Origin: Prorocentrum cordatum
Lineage: Eukaryota > Sar > Dinophyceae > Prorocentrales > Prorocentraceae
Length of the DNA stretch: 64,000 bases
Assembly (NCBI GenBank): GCA_963575745.1
Contig: CAUYUJ010018496.1
Span: 73,274-137,273, forward strand
Direction: 5' to 3'
The notes beneath the pieces were generated by a model. It was given only the letters and a program-made list of their open reading frames with translations. It made no database searches and was not told where the DNA came from. The first letter of the stretch is position 1; each line of letters starts with the position of its first letter. Below are positions 22,196 through 32,453 of this stretch, piece by piece. The translations under genes were made by a program, and so were the position numbers.

Positions 22196-22525
22196 ATGGA
22201 GTCAGAGGCAATGGTGCGCAGGGACAGGAAGGAGGAGAAGGACGCCGACGCCATCCCCGATGGCTCAGAACCAAAACTGGCTCACCGCGTTGGCGCGCTC
22301 ATGGCGACTGCTGTGGCTCTCTTTGCCCTTAGCGCCTTCGGTGTATGGTTAATCTCTGGCCCAGGCGCTGGCGCCGACACCAGCGCCGACGCCAGCACCG
22401 ACAGCTCCCTAGAAAGAAGTGCCATGGTTCGTGTCTCCAAGGTGGCACCAATAGGCTGCAAGACAGTCCCAACAGGACCCCATAACGGCCAGCACCCGAT
22501 GGTCCGATTGCCTGTGACCGACTAG
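22196..22525 (+). CDS. Small single-span membrane protein, retroposed gene
   Basis: The ATG at 22196 gives 109 residues. A charged N-terminus (MESEAMVRRDRKEEKDAD) is followed by one hydrophobic segment (about residues 33-55, VGALMATAVALFALSAFGVW), then a Gly/Ala/Ser/Asp-rich stretch and a C-terminus with KVAPIGCKTVP, stop TAG 22523-22525. The frame is open further upstream, but this ATG comes first after a GT...CTGTCAG intron-like segment (about 22121-22172) in the 5' part. Three DinoSL relics upstream mark it as a retroposed mRNA copy. A type II or tail-anchored topology is a guess. I do not recognise the family. The copy is intact and could be expressed. Confidence 0.5.
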   Translation: MESEAMVRRDRKEEKDADAIPDGSEPKLAHRVGALMATAVALFALSAFGVWLISGPGAGADTSADASTDSSLERSAMVRVSKVAPIGCKTVPTGPHNGQHPMVRLPVTD

Positions 22526-22584
22526 AACCGAAGCGCGCGCGAAGCGCGCGCGTGCTGCACGTACGAAAACTATTGTGGGTGGTC

Positions 22585-22830
22585 GTCACATTCAAGCAGT
22601 GGCGAAGCCGCTTCCTGGCTCGCCTATAGCCCTACCAAGCAATGTTCTAAGAACCGTTTGTGGTTTCCACGAAATGTTCTTAGAACATGTATGGTTGAGA
22701 TTGTCCTGTTGGAACACATCGGGGTTATGTTCTAAGAACCTTGTTTTTGTTATTCGAACATGTTTGGGTTCTAAGAAAATTTCGTGGTAGGACTATAGGA
22801 ATGCTGGGACGGTCGGTCACTGCTCAACAC
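22585..22830. mobile_element. MITE family 1, copy 1
   Basis: About 246 bp with imperfect terminal inverted repeats of about 60 bp: AAGCAGTGGCG...CCTATAGCCCTACCA...TTCTAAGAACC on the left, and the reverse complement of GAGCAGTGACCG...CCTATAGTCCTACCA...TTCTTAGAACCC on the right. The same element lies in the opposite orientation at 36480-36726. Confidence 0.8.
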
Positions 22831-23013
22831 ATATTCATTCCCAAACTCTCCCATCGAGCACTGCATGTGTCGCCGCGCCGTCTGTTCCGGCGCGCGGCCC
22901 CTACGTCCTGGGAGGCAAAAGCGCCGCCTCGGGTTGCGGTGGACTTGGCCGTGGGGTTCGCCGCGGTGCCAGCGTCGTCGATTTGGGTGCGGGACGCAAG
23001 GATCGCCGTGGGT
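22831..23013. other. GC-rich spacer
   Basis: Includes a copy of a TTCGCCG(T/C)GG...GCGTCGTC segment that recurs on the other side of the hairpin element at 23203-23250. Confidence 0.35.
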
Positions 23014-23202
23014 TTAGGGGAACAAAAAGTGGCATAAACATAAAAACTCAGAGGTCCGCGCGGATTTCTCGGATCGGCGCTGGGCGCCTCCGGCGCCGCC
23101 GCTGGCGCGCTCCGCGCGCCAGGGAGGGGGGTCCAGCGCCGATCCGAGAAATCCGCGCGGACCTCCGAGTTTTTATGTTTATGTCACTTTTTGTTCCCCT
23201 AG
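23014..23202. mobile_element. MITE family 2 (hairpin element), copy 1
   Basis: About 70-bp arms complementary with only a few mismatches (GGGGAACAAAAAGTGGCATA on the left; GTCACTTTTTGTTCCCC on the right) around a GC-rich loop of about 48 bp (GGCGCGCTCCGCGCGCC). The whole element can fold into one hairpin. A diverged copy lies at 35195-35367 and a fragment at 36335-36443. Confidence 0.88.
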
Positions 23203-23943
23203 GTTCGCCGTGGGTTTGCCGTGGTGTCGGCGTCGTCCACTTGGGCGCGTCGAGAACAGACGGCGCGGCGATATATCAAAGAGAGAATCGAGCAGCGCAT
23301 CGTCTGCAGGGAGATGGCGTGCGCGTGCAGGCAGAGGCCTGGGATCCAAACAGCCTCGAAAGCAGCGCGCGCACACGCACGCACAAGCGCACACGCGCGC
23401 ACGCAGAAGGTCGGCGGTTCTCTCCCCAGGCGCCTCTGTGCCAGCGTGTGCCGTTCACGCGGCCCCCGCAACGGTACTTCCCAGCGGGGGGGGCGCGCAG
23501 AGGAGACGCAGACAGCCAAGAAAACGCTGTCTCAGAAGGTGGCCGAGATGAAGGCACCCTCCCCGAGTGCACAGATACCCGGGGGGAGGGGGGCGGGGAA
23601 AGGGAGCGCGGAGAGCGGGGGGGGGGCGGCGGAGAAGTAGGCAGAAGAAGGGGCAGACACTTCTTTCTGAGGCATTTTTCGAACCAGATCGATCTGCGAG
23701 GGGCCCGAAAGCGGGCGGAAACGCCCGGTGTGAACAGAATTGCGTTGCCCGGATTTTACGGCGGTGGCTGGTGGTCGAGGAGCAGGTGGAGCTTGTCCGG
23801 GTGGAGGATGGTAAGATGACAGCGGCGGTGGCAAGCACGATGGGGAATGTTGTGCGCATCCCGAGTCAGCCGTCAGCAAGAGATTGTGCTCCCAGCGGGC
23901 GTTCCCTCTGGCAGGGGGCAGGTCCTGCAGGGAGAACCACGAG
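23203..23943. other. GC-rich stretch without recognised gene
   Basis: Long open frames on both strands reflect base composition. Contains CGCACG repeats near 23370-23405 and a G-rich stretch (23580-23630). Confidence 0.35.
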
Positions 23944-24290
23944 GGCGTGAAATTATTCGCGGCTCGCGGTCCTCATTCCTCCTCCTCCTCCTCCTCCACC
24001 TCCTCACCCTCGTCCTTCTCCTCCTCCTCCTCCTCTTCTACTCCTCGTCGTCGTCATCCTCCTCTCCTCCTCCTCCTCCTCCTCCTCCTCCTCCTCCTCC
24101 TCCTCGTCCTCGTCCTCGTCCTCCTCCTCCTCCTCGTCCTTCTCCTCCTCCTCCTCCTCCTCCTCCTCCTCGTTGTCGTCGTCGTCCTCCTCCTCCCTCC
24201 TTCTCTCCCCGGCGGCGGCGACGCAAAGGTGGTCGCGCTTCACGCAGCTCGAAGCGCGCGCGAAGTCAGGGGCCCTTGGAGAAAGGGGGG
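23944..24290. mobile_element. GCGAAGTTATTCGC family, diverged copy with internal TCC tract
   Basis: Left part GGCGTGAAATTATTCGCGGC, then TCC repeats 23970-24200, then a right part with GCTCGAAGCGCGCGCGAAG...GGGGCCC. Same layout as 33210-33375 and 55810-55965. Confidence 0.5.
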
Positions 24291-24626
24291 GGGAGAGGGG
24301 CAGCGCGAGGGCGAAGGGGGGGAGAGGGGAGGGGAGGGGGCAGGAGGGGGGGGGGGCAGGAAGGAGGGGGGGGGGGGGACAAGCCAGGTGCGCTCGCGCC
24401 AGATCTGGCATCCTCTCCCTCCCGCACGTCCCCTCCCCTGCTGAATGGTCATCTTCAGGAGGGGAAAAAACACACAGACACAATTAATCGTCGATCCCTA
24501 GGAAAATATAGGAAAATATGGAAAGTGGGGGGAAGACAAACACCCAGAAAATATGGGAAACTATGGGGAATATTTTTATGTGTGTGTATTTATTTGTGTG
24601 TCCAGGGGCCCCTTCAGAATGGTCAT
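24291..24626. other. G-rich tract and a dispersed non-coding segment
   Basis: G-rich 24280-24380. Then 24440-24615 (AGGGGAAAAAACACACAGACAC ... TGTGTGTCCAGGGGCCCC in part) resembles 32625-32780, so it is part of another dispersed repeat. Confidence 0.5.
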
Positions 24627-25595
24627 CTATCCGCCGTCGCATATGTGATAGCGAACCTGGAGCTTCAAGCGGGACCTCATCGTCTTATGCGCAGCAGGAA
24701 AAGGGCAGTTGCGTGCATTGGAGGAGGAGGTGGTGGATGCGCAGGAGGAGGAGGAAGAGGAGGTGGAGGAGGAGGAGGGAGGGCAGCAGCGGCAGGAGCT
24801 GGAGCGGAAGGAGCGGGAGGAGTAAGAGGACCAGGGGGAAGCGGAGAAGGGGGGCGACTCCGATGCGGAAGGACTCGGATGCAGTAAAGTGGCCGGCGCT
24901 GCGGCGATAGTACCAGTCTGAACAGTTCGAGCAAAGCGCCGACCCGAAAATGAGGCCCACGCTGCAGCGGCAGCACCGTCTTGAAAGACCGAGAGCGCAT
25001 TGACGGGAAATCAGCATTGGGGCTATCAAATTATGAATACTGCGTGCGAGAGAGCAACGCACGGAGAGGGCGGGACATCTTCCAGACAGAGTCAGGGAAG
25101 AATGGAGAGTAGTATTCGTATCAAGCTAGGTGTACATCACTCGCGCCATATCTGACATTCGACCCCTCCTACCCATCCCATTGCGCTCATGTTTTCCTAC
25201 CCGCCGACGCGTGTGATAGCGGACCTGAAAAAGAACTCCATCGTTTTATGCTCAAAGGGAAAAGGGGGAGCTGCTTACATCGGAGAAGGAGGTGATCGAT
25301 GAGCAGGAGGAGGAGGAGAAAGATGACGAAGGAGGAGGACGATGACGAGCAGCAGCAGCAGCAGGACCTGAAGTGGAAGGAGCGGGGGGAGCAAGAGGAC
25401 CAGGGGGGTCGGAGGAGGGGGAAGGAGGGGGGCGACACCGATGTGGAAGAACTCGGATGCAGAAAAGTGGCCCGCGCCCCAGCGACAGTGCCATTCTGAA
25501 CAAGGGAGCAAACCGCCGATCCTAAATTGAGGCCCGCGCTGCAGCGGCAGCTCCATTTTGAAAGACCGAACGCGACCATATTGTAAACAATCAGC
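24627..25595. repeat. Direct duplication of an approximately 390-bp unit
   Basis: 24627-25010 and 25195-25595 share order and sequence: GTGATAGCG-ACCTG..., a GGAGGA block, ACTCGGATGCAG-AAAGTGGCC..., and a module GAGGCCC(A/G)CGCTGCAGCGGCAG...GAAAGACCGA. A fragment of the last module lies in reverse at 38395-38465. No coding support. Confidence 0.7.
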
Positions 25596-26073
25596 TAAGC
25601 ATACCAGCGGTTGACATCCTGAAAGAAGCGCAACTCGGAAAGAACTGGACATCTCCGGCACGGGTCAGACGCTCTTATATAGTGCCATTGAGGAGTAATT
25701 GTTGAGGGAGGAGGGAAGAGGGCGAGCTGGATGAAGAGCCAGGGGCGACGGCGAGAGCGAGGCGGGAGGGGGAGTGGGGAAGGCTCGGGAGGAGGAGAGC
25801 GCAGGCGAGGACGACGATCCACGGAGAGCAAGCATGTAGCCAAATCATTTTCAGATGTCCAAAACATGTTGAAGCATGTCTTAAACATGTAAAAGACATG
25901 ATTTAGACATTTTAAGGGCAGTGTCAAACATTTTAAGCACATCTTGGGTGTCCATTGTCATGGCATCCACAAGGATATCGGCTGGCCCGAGCGCTGTGTC
26001 ATTGGCTTGCCGTCTGTACATCCGTTAGCCCCTGCACACTTCGGAAACAGAGTGCGCAGGGGCAGGCATCACC
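25596..26073. other. No gene recognised
   Basis: Unique sequence with an AT-richer block at 25850-25945 made of short near-repeats of AACATGT and ACATTTTAAG. Confidence 0.35.
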
Positions 26074-26216
26074 GTGCGCGTGCCACTGCTCGTGAAACGC
26101 CTTCTCACACACGCCCCAAAAGCACATGTTCGCGTCGACGTCATAAATCGTAGATCCCCCGCGGCGGATCCAGGCCATTTGCGAGTACATACGTTTGCGA
26201 GCAATGGAACGCGCTC
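26074..26216. mobile_element. MITE family 4 (CTCGCAAA), copy 1
   Basis: Ends related by inversion: GTGCGCGTGCCACTGCTCGTG on the left; GAGCAATGGAACGCGC on the right. It shares the core CCCGCGGCGGATCCAGGCCATTTGCGAGTA with 29820-29903 and, in reverse, 54889-55036. Confidence 0.65.
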
Positions 26217-28135
26217 GTCTAAGGAAGGCCATTGGATGAGGGAGGCAGGCAGGCAGGCAGGGAGGTGGCGGGAGAGGGGCACCAGGGCGGAAGGGAGAAG
26301 AGGAGGATCTGAGCGAGGGAGGGGAGGGGCAGGAGGGAGGCAAGGTCTCGTTGTTGGCCTTGGCCGCCGCCGCCTGCTCACGCTCGCCGCTCACTCGTTC
26401 GCGTGCCCCTGGGTGCGCCCCACCGCGCCCGCGGCGGTCGGGCGCTTCGGCGGGCGGTGGTAGGTACGCTCGCGGAGCGCGAAACGCAGAAACGCGGGGA
26501 GGCAAGGAGTTGCATGGCACAAGAGCTTACTGACACGAACGGATCGAGGTGCATGGCACAGGGGTCTGTTGACATCGTGTCTGACCGGGGCGTTCGCCGA
26601 GGCCAGGCCGCGCTGCCAGGCACGCTCTGGGGTAAGTATTCGGATTGTTGTGGCCAGGCTGGCACCGAGCCTGCAGGCAGATTCCACGGTGACGTTCAGA
26701 ATGGTGAAGCCATCGAGGCACGTCGGTGCGATCGAAGTCGGTACGGATACCTGTACGGAAAGGGGGGGCACAAAGGCCGACAGCTGTTCTTGCCAATTTG
26801 GAACAGGTTCGCCGTCGGCGTCGCAGCGGACGTTGTCGATGTGAGACAGAAAGGCCGCCTCCTCAACAGTGGCCCCTGTCGCGGTTTTGGACGGAATCTG
26901 TCGTCGGGCATCGTACCTGCTCTTCCCGTATCCATTTCGGGCGCCCAGAGAGAGTATTGGACGTGTGCTTGACCAGCGGCGGCGACACGAGGGCGAGCCT
27001 CGGCGTCTGGCTGGAGGAGGCAGCAGACAGGTGCTCCAGGAAGCGGACGGCTGCATTCTGTGTGTGGGGGGGCACATCACGCGCTTAGGCGGCTGGCCCA
27101 TCGACCTCGTGGATCTAAGGGGGCTTGTTCGCGGCAGCTGTGCAAGCATATAGTGACCCAGGCAACGGGATAACGATTGTCATTGCATTTTGCGGATATT
27201 GCTGGTGAAATTGACACAGCGCGTAATCAGTAATATTCAGCCCCCGGACTTAGCAAACCATGGGTTGGGTGCACGCGCGGTTTTCTTCCTGAAGTCGTAC
27301 ATTGATGTGCGCACATCGGGTTTGTGTTCCCAGTCTTCGCTATGCATGCATGGTCTGTGACAATTTTGGCTTACAGGGTTTGCTCGGGAGCGTTTCGCCC
27401 ACCCACCACGTATCTTTTTCAGGCGGCGCCGATACGGCCCGCTCACGCGGTGCCGATGCGGCCCGTCGTATCTTGCTTGTCCGTCGGTCCAGTCGGCCCT
27501 CGCCCCTCCAAGGCCCAAACAGGGCACTCCGCTTCAGCCAAAAACTGAAGCGGTTTTCCTCAGCGTTTCTGACTTTACGATTTCTTCCCCCCAGAAGGCG
27601 AACCTCCGAAGTCACAATGGCGCCACCGGTGGTCGGACGGGGGGCTCGGACGAAGACCCATCCGTTCCACAGCGTCGAAGGCAAGCACGCAAACATGCCT
27701 GAGCCCCGAGAAAAGCCGCCTCCTGGCCACGCCATGTTGGCCACCAGAGCTCCGACGCCATGATTTCTGTCGCAGCGTGGACCTTCGGAGGCCTGCACCC
27801 CGTCCTCGGCACCGGCATGTCGTCCCGGGCCGTGTTTGGACAGCCACGGGGGCCCCGCGGGCCTCCAGAGGCCGCAATCGGCCAAACGCCTCCCGGCGTG
27901 TGCTCTTCGCGGCGCGAGGGCCCCGCGTGCCCAGGGTCGCCCCCCTCCCCCGTGCGGGGGCGCGAGGCCGCTCTCTGCGGGCTGGCGCGGGGGCGGGCGC
28001 CGAGGCCGCAGGGGACGGGCGGGCGCCTGCCCAGGCCCGGCAGCGGAGCCTCGCGGACGCGCCGGCGGCCGAGGACGAGGCCGGGCGGGCGCTTGTCCTG
28101 TTCGCTCTGCCAGCGGTGTGTGGCCGCAGAGGGGC
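26217..28135. other. GC-rich stretch without a supported gene
   Basis: Long frames on both strands (for instance 26391-27149 minus) have no recognisable domain. A canonical-looking GGGGTAAGTAT donor occurs at 26631 on the plus strand, but no matching exon pair was found. 27240-27760 is less GC-rich and also blank. Confidence 0.35.
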
Positions 28136-28230
28136 GGAGGGGGAGGAGGAGGAGGAGGAGGAGGAGGAGGGGGAGGGGGAGGAGGAGGAGGAGGAGGAGG
28201 AGGAGGAGGAGGAGGAGGAGGAGGAGGAGC
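28136..28230 (+). repeat. GGA/GAG trinucleotide tract
   Basis: Nearly pure purine repeat giving a poly-Glu frame, ending directly at the DinoSL-like sequence 28231-28251. Confidence 0.9.
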
Positions 28231-28251
28231 CCGCAGCCATTTGGGCTCCAG
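28231..28251 (+). other. DinoSL-like relic
   Basis: 18 of 21 positions match the spliced leader (CCGCAGCC...GGGCTCCAG). Weaker than the relics at 9343 and 22014, but unlikely by chance in 64 kb. It follows a purine microsatellite and precedes an open reading frame. Confidence 0.5.
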
Positions 28252-28494
28252 CTGAAACCGCGGAGCCCTGGCGGCTTCAGGTTGGACGCAGGCGAGAGGC
28301 TGGCTCGAGTCCCCGCAGGTTGTCCGCTTCCGACCCCTACAGGAATTTCAGTCGATGTGGATTCGTTTCGGCTTCGAACTCTGTCTGGACATGTCTCATG
28401 GCGGCGGGATGGTCTTCCCGGAGGCGATGGCGGCGGAGATCGCTGAAGTTGCCACGTTCCCTGTATACAGGGAAGTCGAGGAAGGCGAGGAGAC

Positions 28495-28833
28495 ATGGGT
28501 GGCAGCGGGAGCCCTAAGAAGAAACTTCGGGCCCGTGATGATCATTGTGCTATGGCTGCTGTAAATCAGCTTCGAGGCATTGTGGACGACACGGGAGGCG
28601 AGGTCATGGGAGCAGTCGAGAAGCTCCAACAGTCCGTCGCCTGTTATTACAGAGCCAGCTGTCGCACTTCAGCTGCTCGGGGGCCACTGGCGACCCGTGC
28701 TCGCCAAGAACAGATGAATCAAGTTGCTGCCCGTCATTGTATGTGTCGTAATGTTCAAGGCGTTGATATTTCTGGCCTTCCTCTTCTTCTCCGACGGCGT
28801 CTAGACCGTGCTGGAGATGGCCCCTGGGCTTGA
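28495..28833 (+). CDS. Small hypothetical protein downstream of a DinoSL-like relic
   Basis: The ATG at 28495 gives 112 residues: MGGSGSPKKKLRARDDH, then a helical stretch (VNQLRGIVDDTGGEVMGAVEKLQQSVACYYR) and an Arg/Cys-containing tail. Stop TGA 28831-28833. The composition is more protein-like than that of the surrounding frames, and a DinoSL-like relic lies 240 bp upstream, as in the retrocopy at 22196. An overlapping frame (28355-28564) is also open, so the choice of frame is not certain. No family is recognised. Confidence 0.3.
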   Translation: MGGSGSPKKKLRARDDHCAMAAVNQLRGIVDDTGGEVMGAVEKLQQSVACYYRASCRTSAARGPLATRARQEQMNQVAARHCMCRNVQGVDISGLPLLLRRRLDRAGDGPWA

Positions 28834-29819
28834 CGGGCTCCCTCACCGGGCTGGGAGAGGCACCCGTGTGCGTTAAGTTTGTTTGGACTCCGGCGGCAAC
28901 GAGGCGGCTGCTCCGCGGCAAAGCTACGCGACCGTCCTTCAGTGGTGCGCGGGGGGGCTGCATAGTTGAAGGTGGTGATGAACAAGATGATCTGACGGTT
29001 GCCCACGAGGCTTCCCAAGCACACCACGCCGGCTTGGCTTCACGCAGTCCTCCGATAAGCTGAGCACGACCACGACCTTCGAAGGTCTTGGCAAACGTCT
29101 TGGGGGGATGTCGATCCTCGCATAGAGGGTCCGCTCGCGGGCAGAACTTCGGTCCGTCGGTCTACACACCTTGGAGCTGGATGTGAAGAGTCGCGTTGTA
29201 TCCATGCTTCCAGACGCAGCTGTTCGGCTGCCTGCCCTTCCTGCCATCTACCGTGGTCAAGCCTTTCTATATGTTGCGCACCCGTTGATCGCGTCGTGGC
29301 TCGAGGCTTTCAGAGTCCCGCCCCCGCTGAGCACCTCCGTGGGCGAGCTCTGCGCCTGTGTCAGATGCTACGGGAGATCCAGCAGGGTTTGCGAGTCCGC
29401 CCTCTCAACCGAATCGCGGCTGTTCCAGAGCTCTCCCGGGTCGGGGGCGCTGCTTGCCATCGTCAGCCACGCCTTCCCCGTCGACTCCCGCAGGAGGCTG
29501 GAGGCTCCTCGGGAGAGGCGCGAGCCACGCTCGGAGAGGAGCTGGCGGAGGGGCCGATCGCGGGAAGGCCGACCTCGGCCGCGCCTGCGCCGACGAAGTC
29601 GGCGCGGCAGCTGTCAGACTTCGCGGCCTCTCGTCGGAAGGCAGTCTTCGACGGCAGTGAGGCCCTCGCGAGGCTCTCACCCTCGAGAGCGCCAGCTGTT
29701 CGTGGCCCCGGCGCCCCGCGAGTGCTCTCCCAGGCCCGCCGCCAAGAGCCGCTTCTGCCGCCGAGCGCGTTCCACTCTGCGCGCAGAGTGCCCGCGCCCG
29801 AACGTCAGAGCCAAGAGTG
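28834..29819. other. No supported gene
   Basis: Moderately GC-rich, with overlapping frames on both strands and no domain or repeat that I recognise. Confidence 0.35.
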
Positions 29820-29903
29820 TGCCTCGATGTGGGTCGTGAGTCCCCCGCGGCGGATCCAGACCATTTGCGAGTAGTTACTTTTGCGAGTTGTGGAACGCGC
29901 TCG
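29820..29903. mobile_element. MITE family 4, copy 2 (partial)
   Basis: GCCTCGATGT...CCGCGGCGGATCCAGACC...TTACTTTTGCGAGT...GGAACGCGCTCG matches the right two-thirds of the family. The left end is missing. Confidence 0.65.
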
Positions 29904-30435
29904 TCTACTCTGGATTCGGCATCACATCCCCTCATGGGGCCCGCCTCAGATCGTCGGCTCTCTCGGCCACTTGGCTGCAGTGTTGGAGCCGTCCGTTCCT
30001 GCGGGGGGCCGACGAAAACCCGTCGCTAAGTGGGCCGCCCGCAGCGCTGCCAGCTCGAGGGCGGGGGGGCCCCGCCACCATCGCTGGACGGCTCCGGCCC
30101 GGGACCGGGAAGAGCGGTTCAGCACGGCCAAGCCGTGCGCGGACCGGTTCGCCCGAAAAGCCCTGCGCCGCTTCAGCGCTCGCGCGCCCGCGTCGGGCCA
30201 CTCCCTGGAGCGGCGAATCGTGCAGTCGTGCCATCTGTTCCAGGCCGTGCTCTGGCTACTTTTTCGTCCCAGTTTTGCCCTCTCCCCGATGAGTGCCCTG
30301 CCTTCTCCCCCCCCGTTTTCGCGCGGAACGCGCCCCCCTCGCCTCCCTCTTCAAAGTCCCTCACTGACTGGGCGCTGTCCAGAGCCAGGCGGTTTAACCT
30401 CGGGGCCCGGGGGGCCAGGCCTGCCAGCATGCAAA
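29904..30435. other. GC-rich spacer upstream of the LINE remnant
   Basis: The frame of the LINE tail is open back to 30030 but is not recognisable there. It may be decayed reverse-transcriptase sequence. Confidence 0.3.
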
Positions 30436-30810
30436 CCATGTGCGCGAGCAGTCTGATGCGCGCGGCCATTCAGACCTTTTCCGAGCACGCCACTCTTCTC
30501 AAGCTCAGCTCAGAGAGTACAGGCCGACATCTTGGGCTCCAAGATCTGCCCACCTGGAAGACCCTCTCTGGGAGCTGGCTAACTGGGATGACATTACACG
30601 ATGGTGCTCCCCAGAGATGTTTCCTAGGATGCGACGCCTTCGACAATGTTGTGCACTGCTGGTCTTGTCCCAGGCGTCTCGAGCTTTTGCGTACAGTCAA
30701 CGATTCAGATGTTCATTACTGTCCAATTTGCAGGCTCGGTGTATCTCTCCCATCTAAGTCCAGTCTCTCGGCTCCCGCTGTTGCTTTCTTCCTTCTCATA
30801 GGTTTCAGTT
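30436..30810 (+). pseudogene. C-terminal remnant of a LINE-type (non-LTR) retrotransposon ORF2
   Basis: Within a long open frame, RCFLGCDAFDNVVHCWSCPRRLELL has the Cys-x3-Cys ... His ... Cys arrangement of the zinc-finger-like tail that follows the reverse transcriptase of many non-LTR elements. It is followed by RLGVSLPSKSSLSAPAVAFFLL, which fits the L-G-L...A-A-F pattern after that finger in dinoflagellate LINEs. Upstream AAIQTFSEHATLL and the GRHLGLQDL stretch also fit. No reverse-transcriptase catalytic core (YADD) is present in the window, so this is a 5'-truncated copy, the usual fate of LINE insertions. Confidence 0.45.
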
Positions 30811-30964
30811 TTTTGGCATCAGGCCCCGCACGTCCTCCCGGCCGAGGTGGCACGAGGCGTGCTTCCTTTAACTCGTGTGCAATTCGCCAGAGCCACAGTG
30901 CGTCGCAGCGGCGGCGGCGGCGTCGCCTGGAGGACATTGGACACGTGGTTCCAGGCTACGCGCA

Positions 30965-31075
30965 AAGAGGAGGAGGGGGAGGGGGAGGGGGAGGAGGAGG
31001 AGGAGGAGGAGGGGGGGAGGGGGAGGAGGAGGGGGGGAGAAGGGGGGAGGAGGGGGAGGAGGAGGCTGTGGCTGC
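30965..31075 (+). repeat. GGA/GGGGGA purine tract
   Basis: Purine-only microsatellite. The frames across it are Gly/Glu runs. Confidence 0.9.
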
Positions 31076-31617
31076 TGCTTTGCCAGCTGGCGCAGGAGAA
31101 TTACGGGGACGGCGGCGCGCCGATCCTGCGGCGGTGAACCCTTGCAGCACCTTTCGACCACTCGCAGAGGGGGGTAGGGGGAGGGGGGAAGGCTTCTTAG
31201 AAGCACCCCTGCTTCTTAAAAGGCGCGGGCCTCGTTTATGTATGTGATGCCAGCGCCTTCTGAGACGCAGCCTTCTTCTGAGAATCCTCCTTCCCCTACC
31301 CCTTCTGACCGCCTCCAAGCCTTTTGGAGCCAGGGCTGCAGTTGATGGGCCCTTTTGTGGCCACTTTCCAGCAGCACCCCTCGTTCGCTCCCTTTTTCAA
31401 TGCTTCCCGGTTGACGCTTACCCGATCCATGGGAGGCACAGGAGAAGATGAATTGCTCCACGCGCTTCGCGCGGCGCGGACGTGCTGATCTGCGTGACCT
31501 GGGAAGCGCGCGCTCGGCCTCCGCCAAGCACGCTGCCTTTTTCGGCGTGTGTGCTGCAGCGTTCGCACTTGACCGCGTGCACGGCAGCGTATGAGCAGGA
31601 TTGCGTTCGGCTCATTG
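31076..31617. other. No gene recognised
   Basis: Unique-looking sequence with no supported frame or repeat. Confidence 0.3.
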
Positions 31618-31722
31618 CCCGCGCGCACGGTACGGTAGGTTCGAGTCGTGTTGACGCGGCGGCGACCCCAGCGCGGGCGTTCAAGGTTGAACGCCGCCAG
31701 CGGCTTGGAATCGACCTATATT
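31618..31722. repeat. GGTAGGTTCG dispersed repeat, copy 1
   Basis: About 105 bp shared with 47616-47718: GGTAGGTTCG-GTCGT, GCGGCGGC-ACCCCA, GCGGGCGTTC-AGGTTGAAC and AATCGACC-ATAT. A small inverted repeat, GTTCAAGGTTGAAC, lies at its centre. Confidence 0.7.
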
Positions 31723-32275
31723 GACATAACGGCTAAAGCACTGAGTGTCCCAATGGGTTGGTACACATGACGCGGCCAGCGTGGGCGAGAGCTGGATACA
31801 CACGTTGCCTGATACCTTTCCATGGCCAGGCACCCGCTCTCCGAGTGTGTCCAGCGCGAGGTTTAAGTTTCCCGATGTTCACGCGTGAGTCCAGCCGTGT
31901 TTTTCCAGTTGCCTGACAGTGCAGTCTGCCTGTTTTGTCGGATGTCCAGCAGGAAGAGTATGGCGAGAGGGAGATCTAACATTGAATCGTTTTGCCAGTT
32001 CGGAGGTGGGTATGTGTACGCATTTTCTTCTGGCTTCAAGCGATGAGCAGGTAGGTCGTACTTGCGCTGTCGCGCAGGTGACACGTGTTCGGCCAGTGCC
32101 AGTACAGGCTCTCGCACTCTCTGTTCTGCATTTCTTTGTTGTTCGCCGGAACGGAAGGAGGATGATGTGAAGGCACAGGTGCACTCTCTGATGTCGTGAC
32201 CCTGCCATCTGACGCACTGGCAACTAGCTGAGTGGTATCAGGGACGCCCTCACAGCGACTCAGCATGACGCAAGT
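31723..32275. other. Unique spacer with a tRNA-like segment
   Basis: At 32219-32290 TAGCTGAGTGGTATCA resembles a tRNA A box and AAGTTCGAGTAGG, 54 bp into the segment, a B box. No cloverleaf closes convincingly, so it is not called a tRNA; it could be a SINE head. The rest is blank. Confidence 0.25.
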
Positions 32276-32453
32276 TCGAGTAGGGGATCGGCTACAGAAT
32301 CGATTCACCCCAAAGAAAATGTCTGCCGAATCTACGCACGAATACGTATCATGCTCCGTTGATCTACGAAGCATTCTAGGTATGCTGTTGTCGACTCGAC
32401 GTAAGGAAGACACTTCTGCGGGGAATCGATTCTGTAGTCGATCCCCTGCTCGA
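32276..32453. mobile_element. MITE family 6, single copy
   Basis: 178 bp bounded by complementary ends of about 45 bp: TCGAGTAGGGGATCGGCTAC...AATCGATTC on the left; GAATCGATT...GTAGTCGATCCCCTGCTCGA on the right, continuing into AAATGTCT / AGACACTT. The interior is AT-richer and non-coding. Confidence 0.85.

Noticed and set aside
26391-27149. 252-codon minus-strand frame
   Set aside because: Part reads like protein (FLSHIDNVRCDADGEPVPNW) but has no domain, no splice context and overlaps equally open plus-strand frames. Not strong enough to annotate.
32219-32290. tRNA gene
   Set aside because: A- and B-box-like motifs only; acceptor and anticodon stems do not form.
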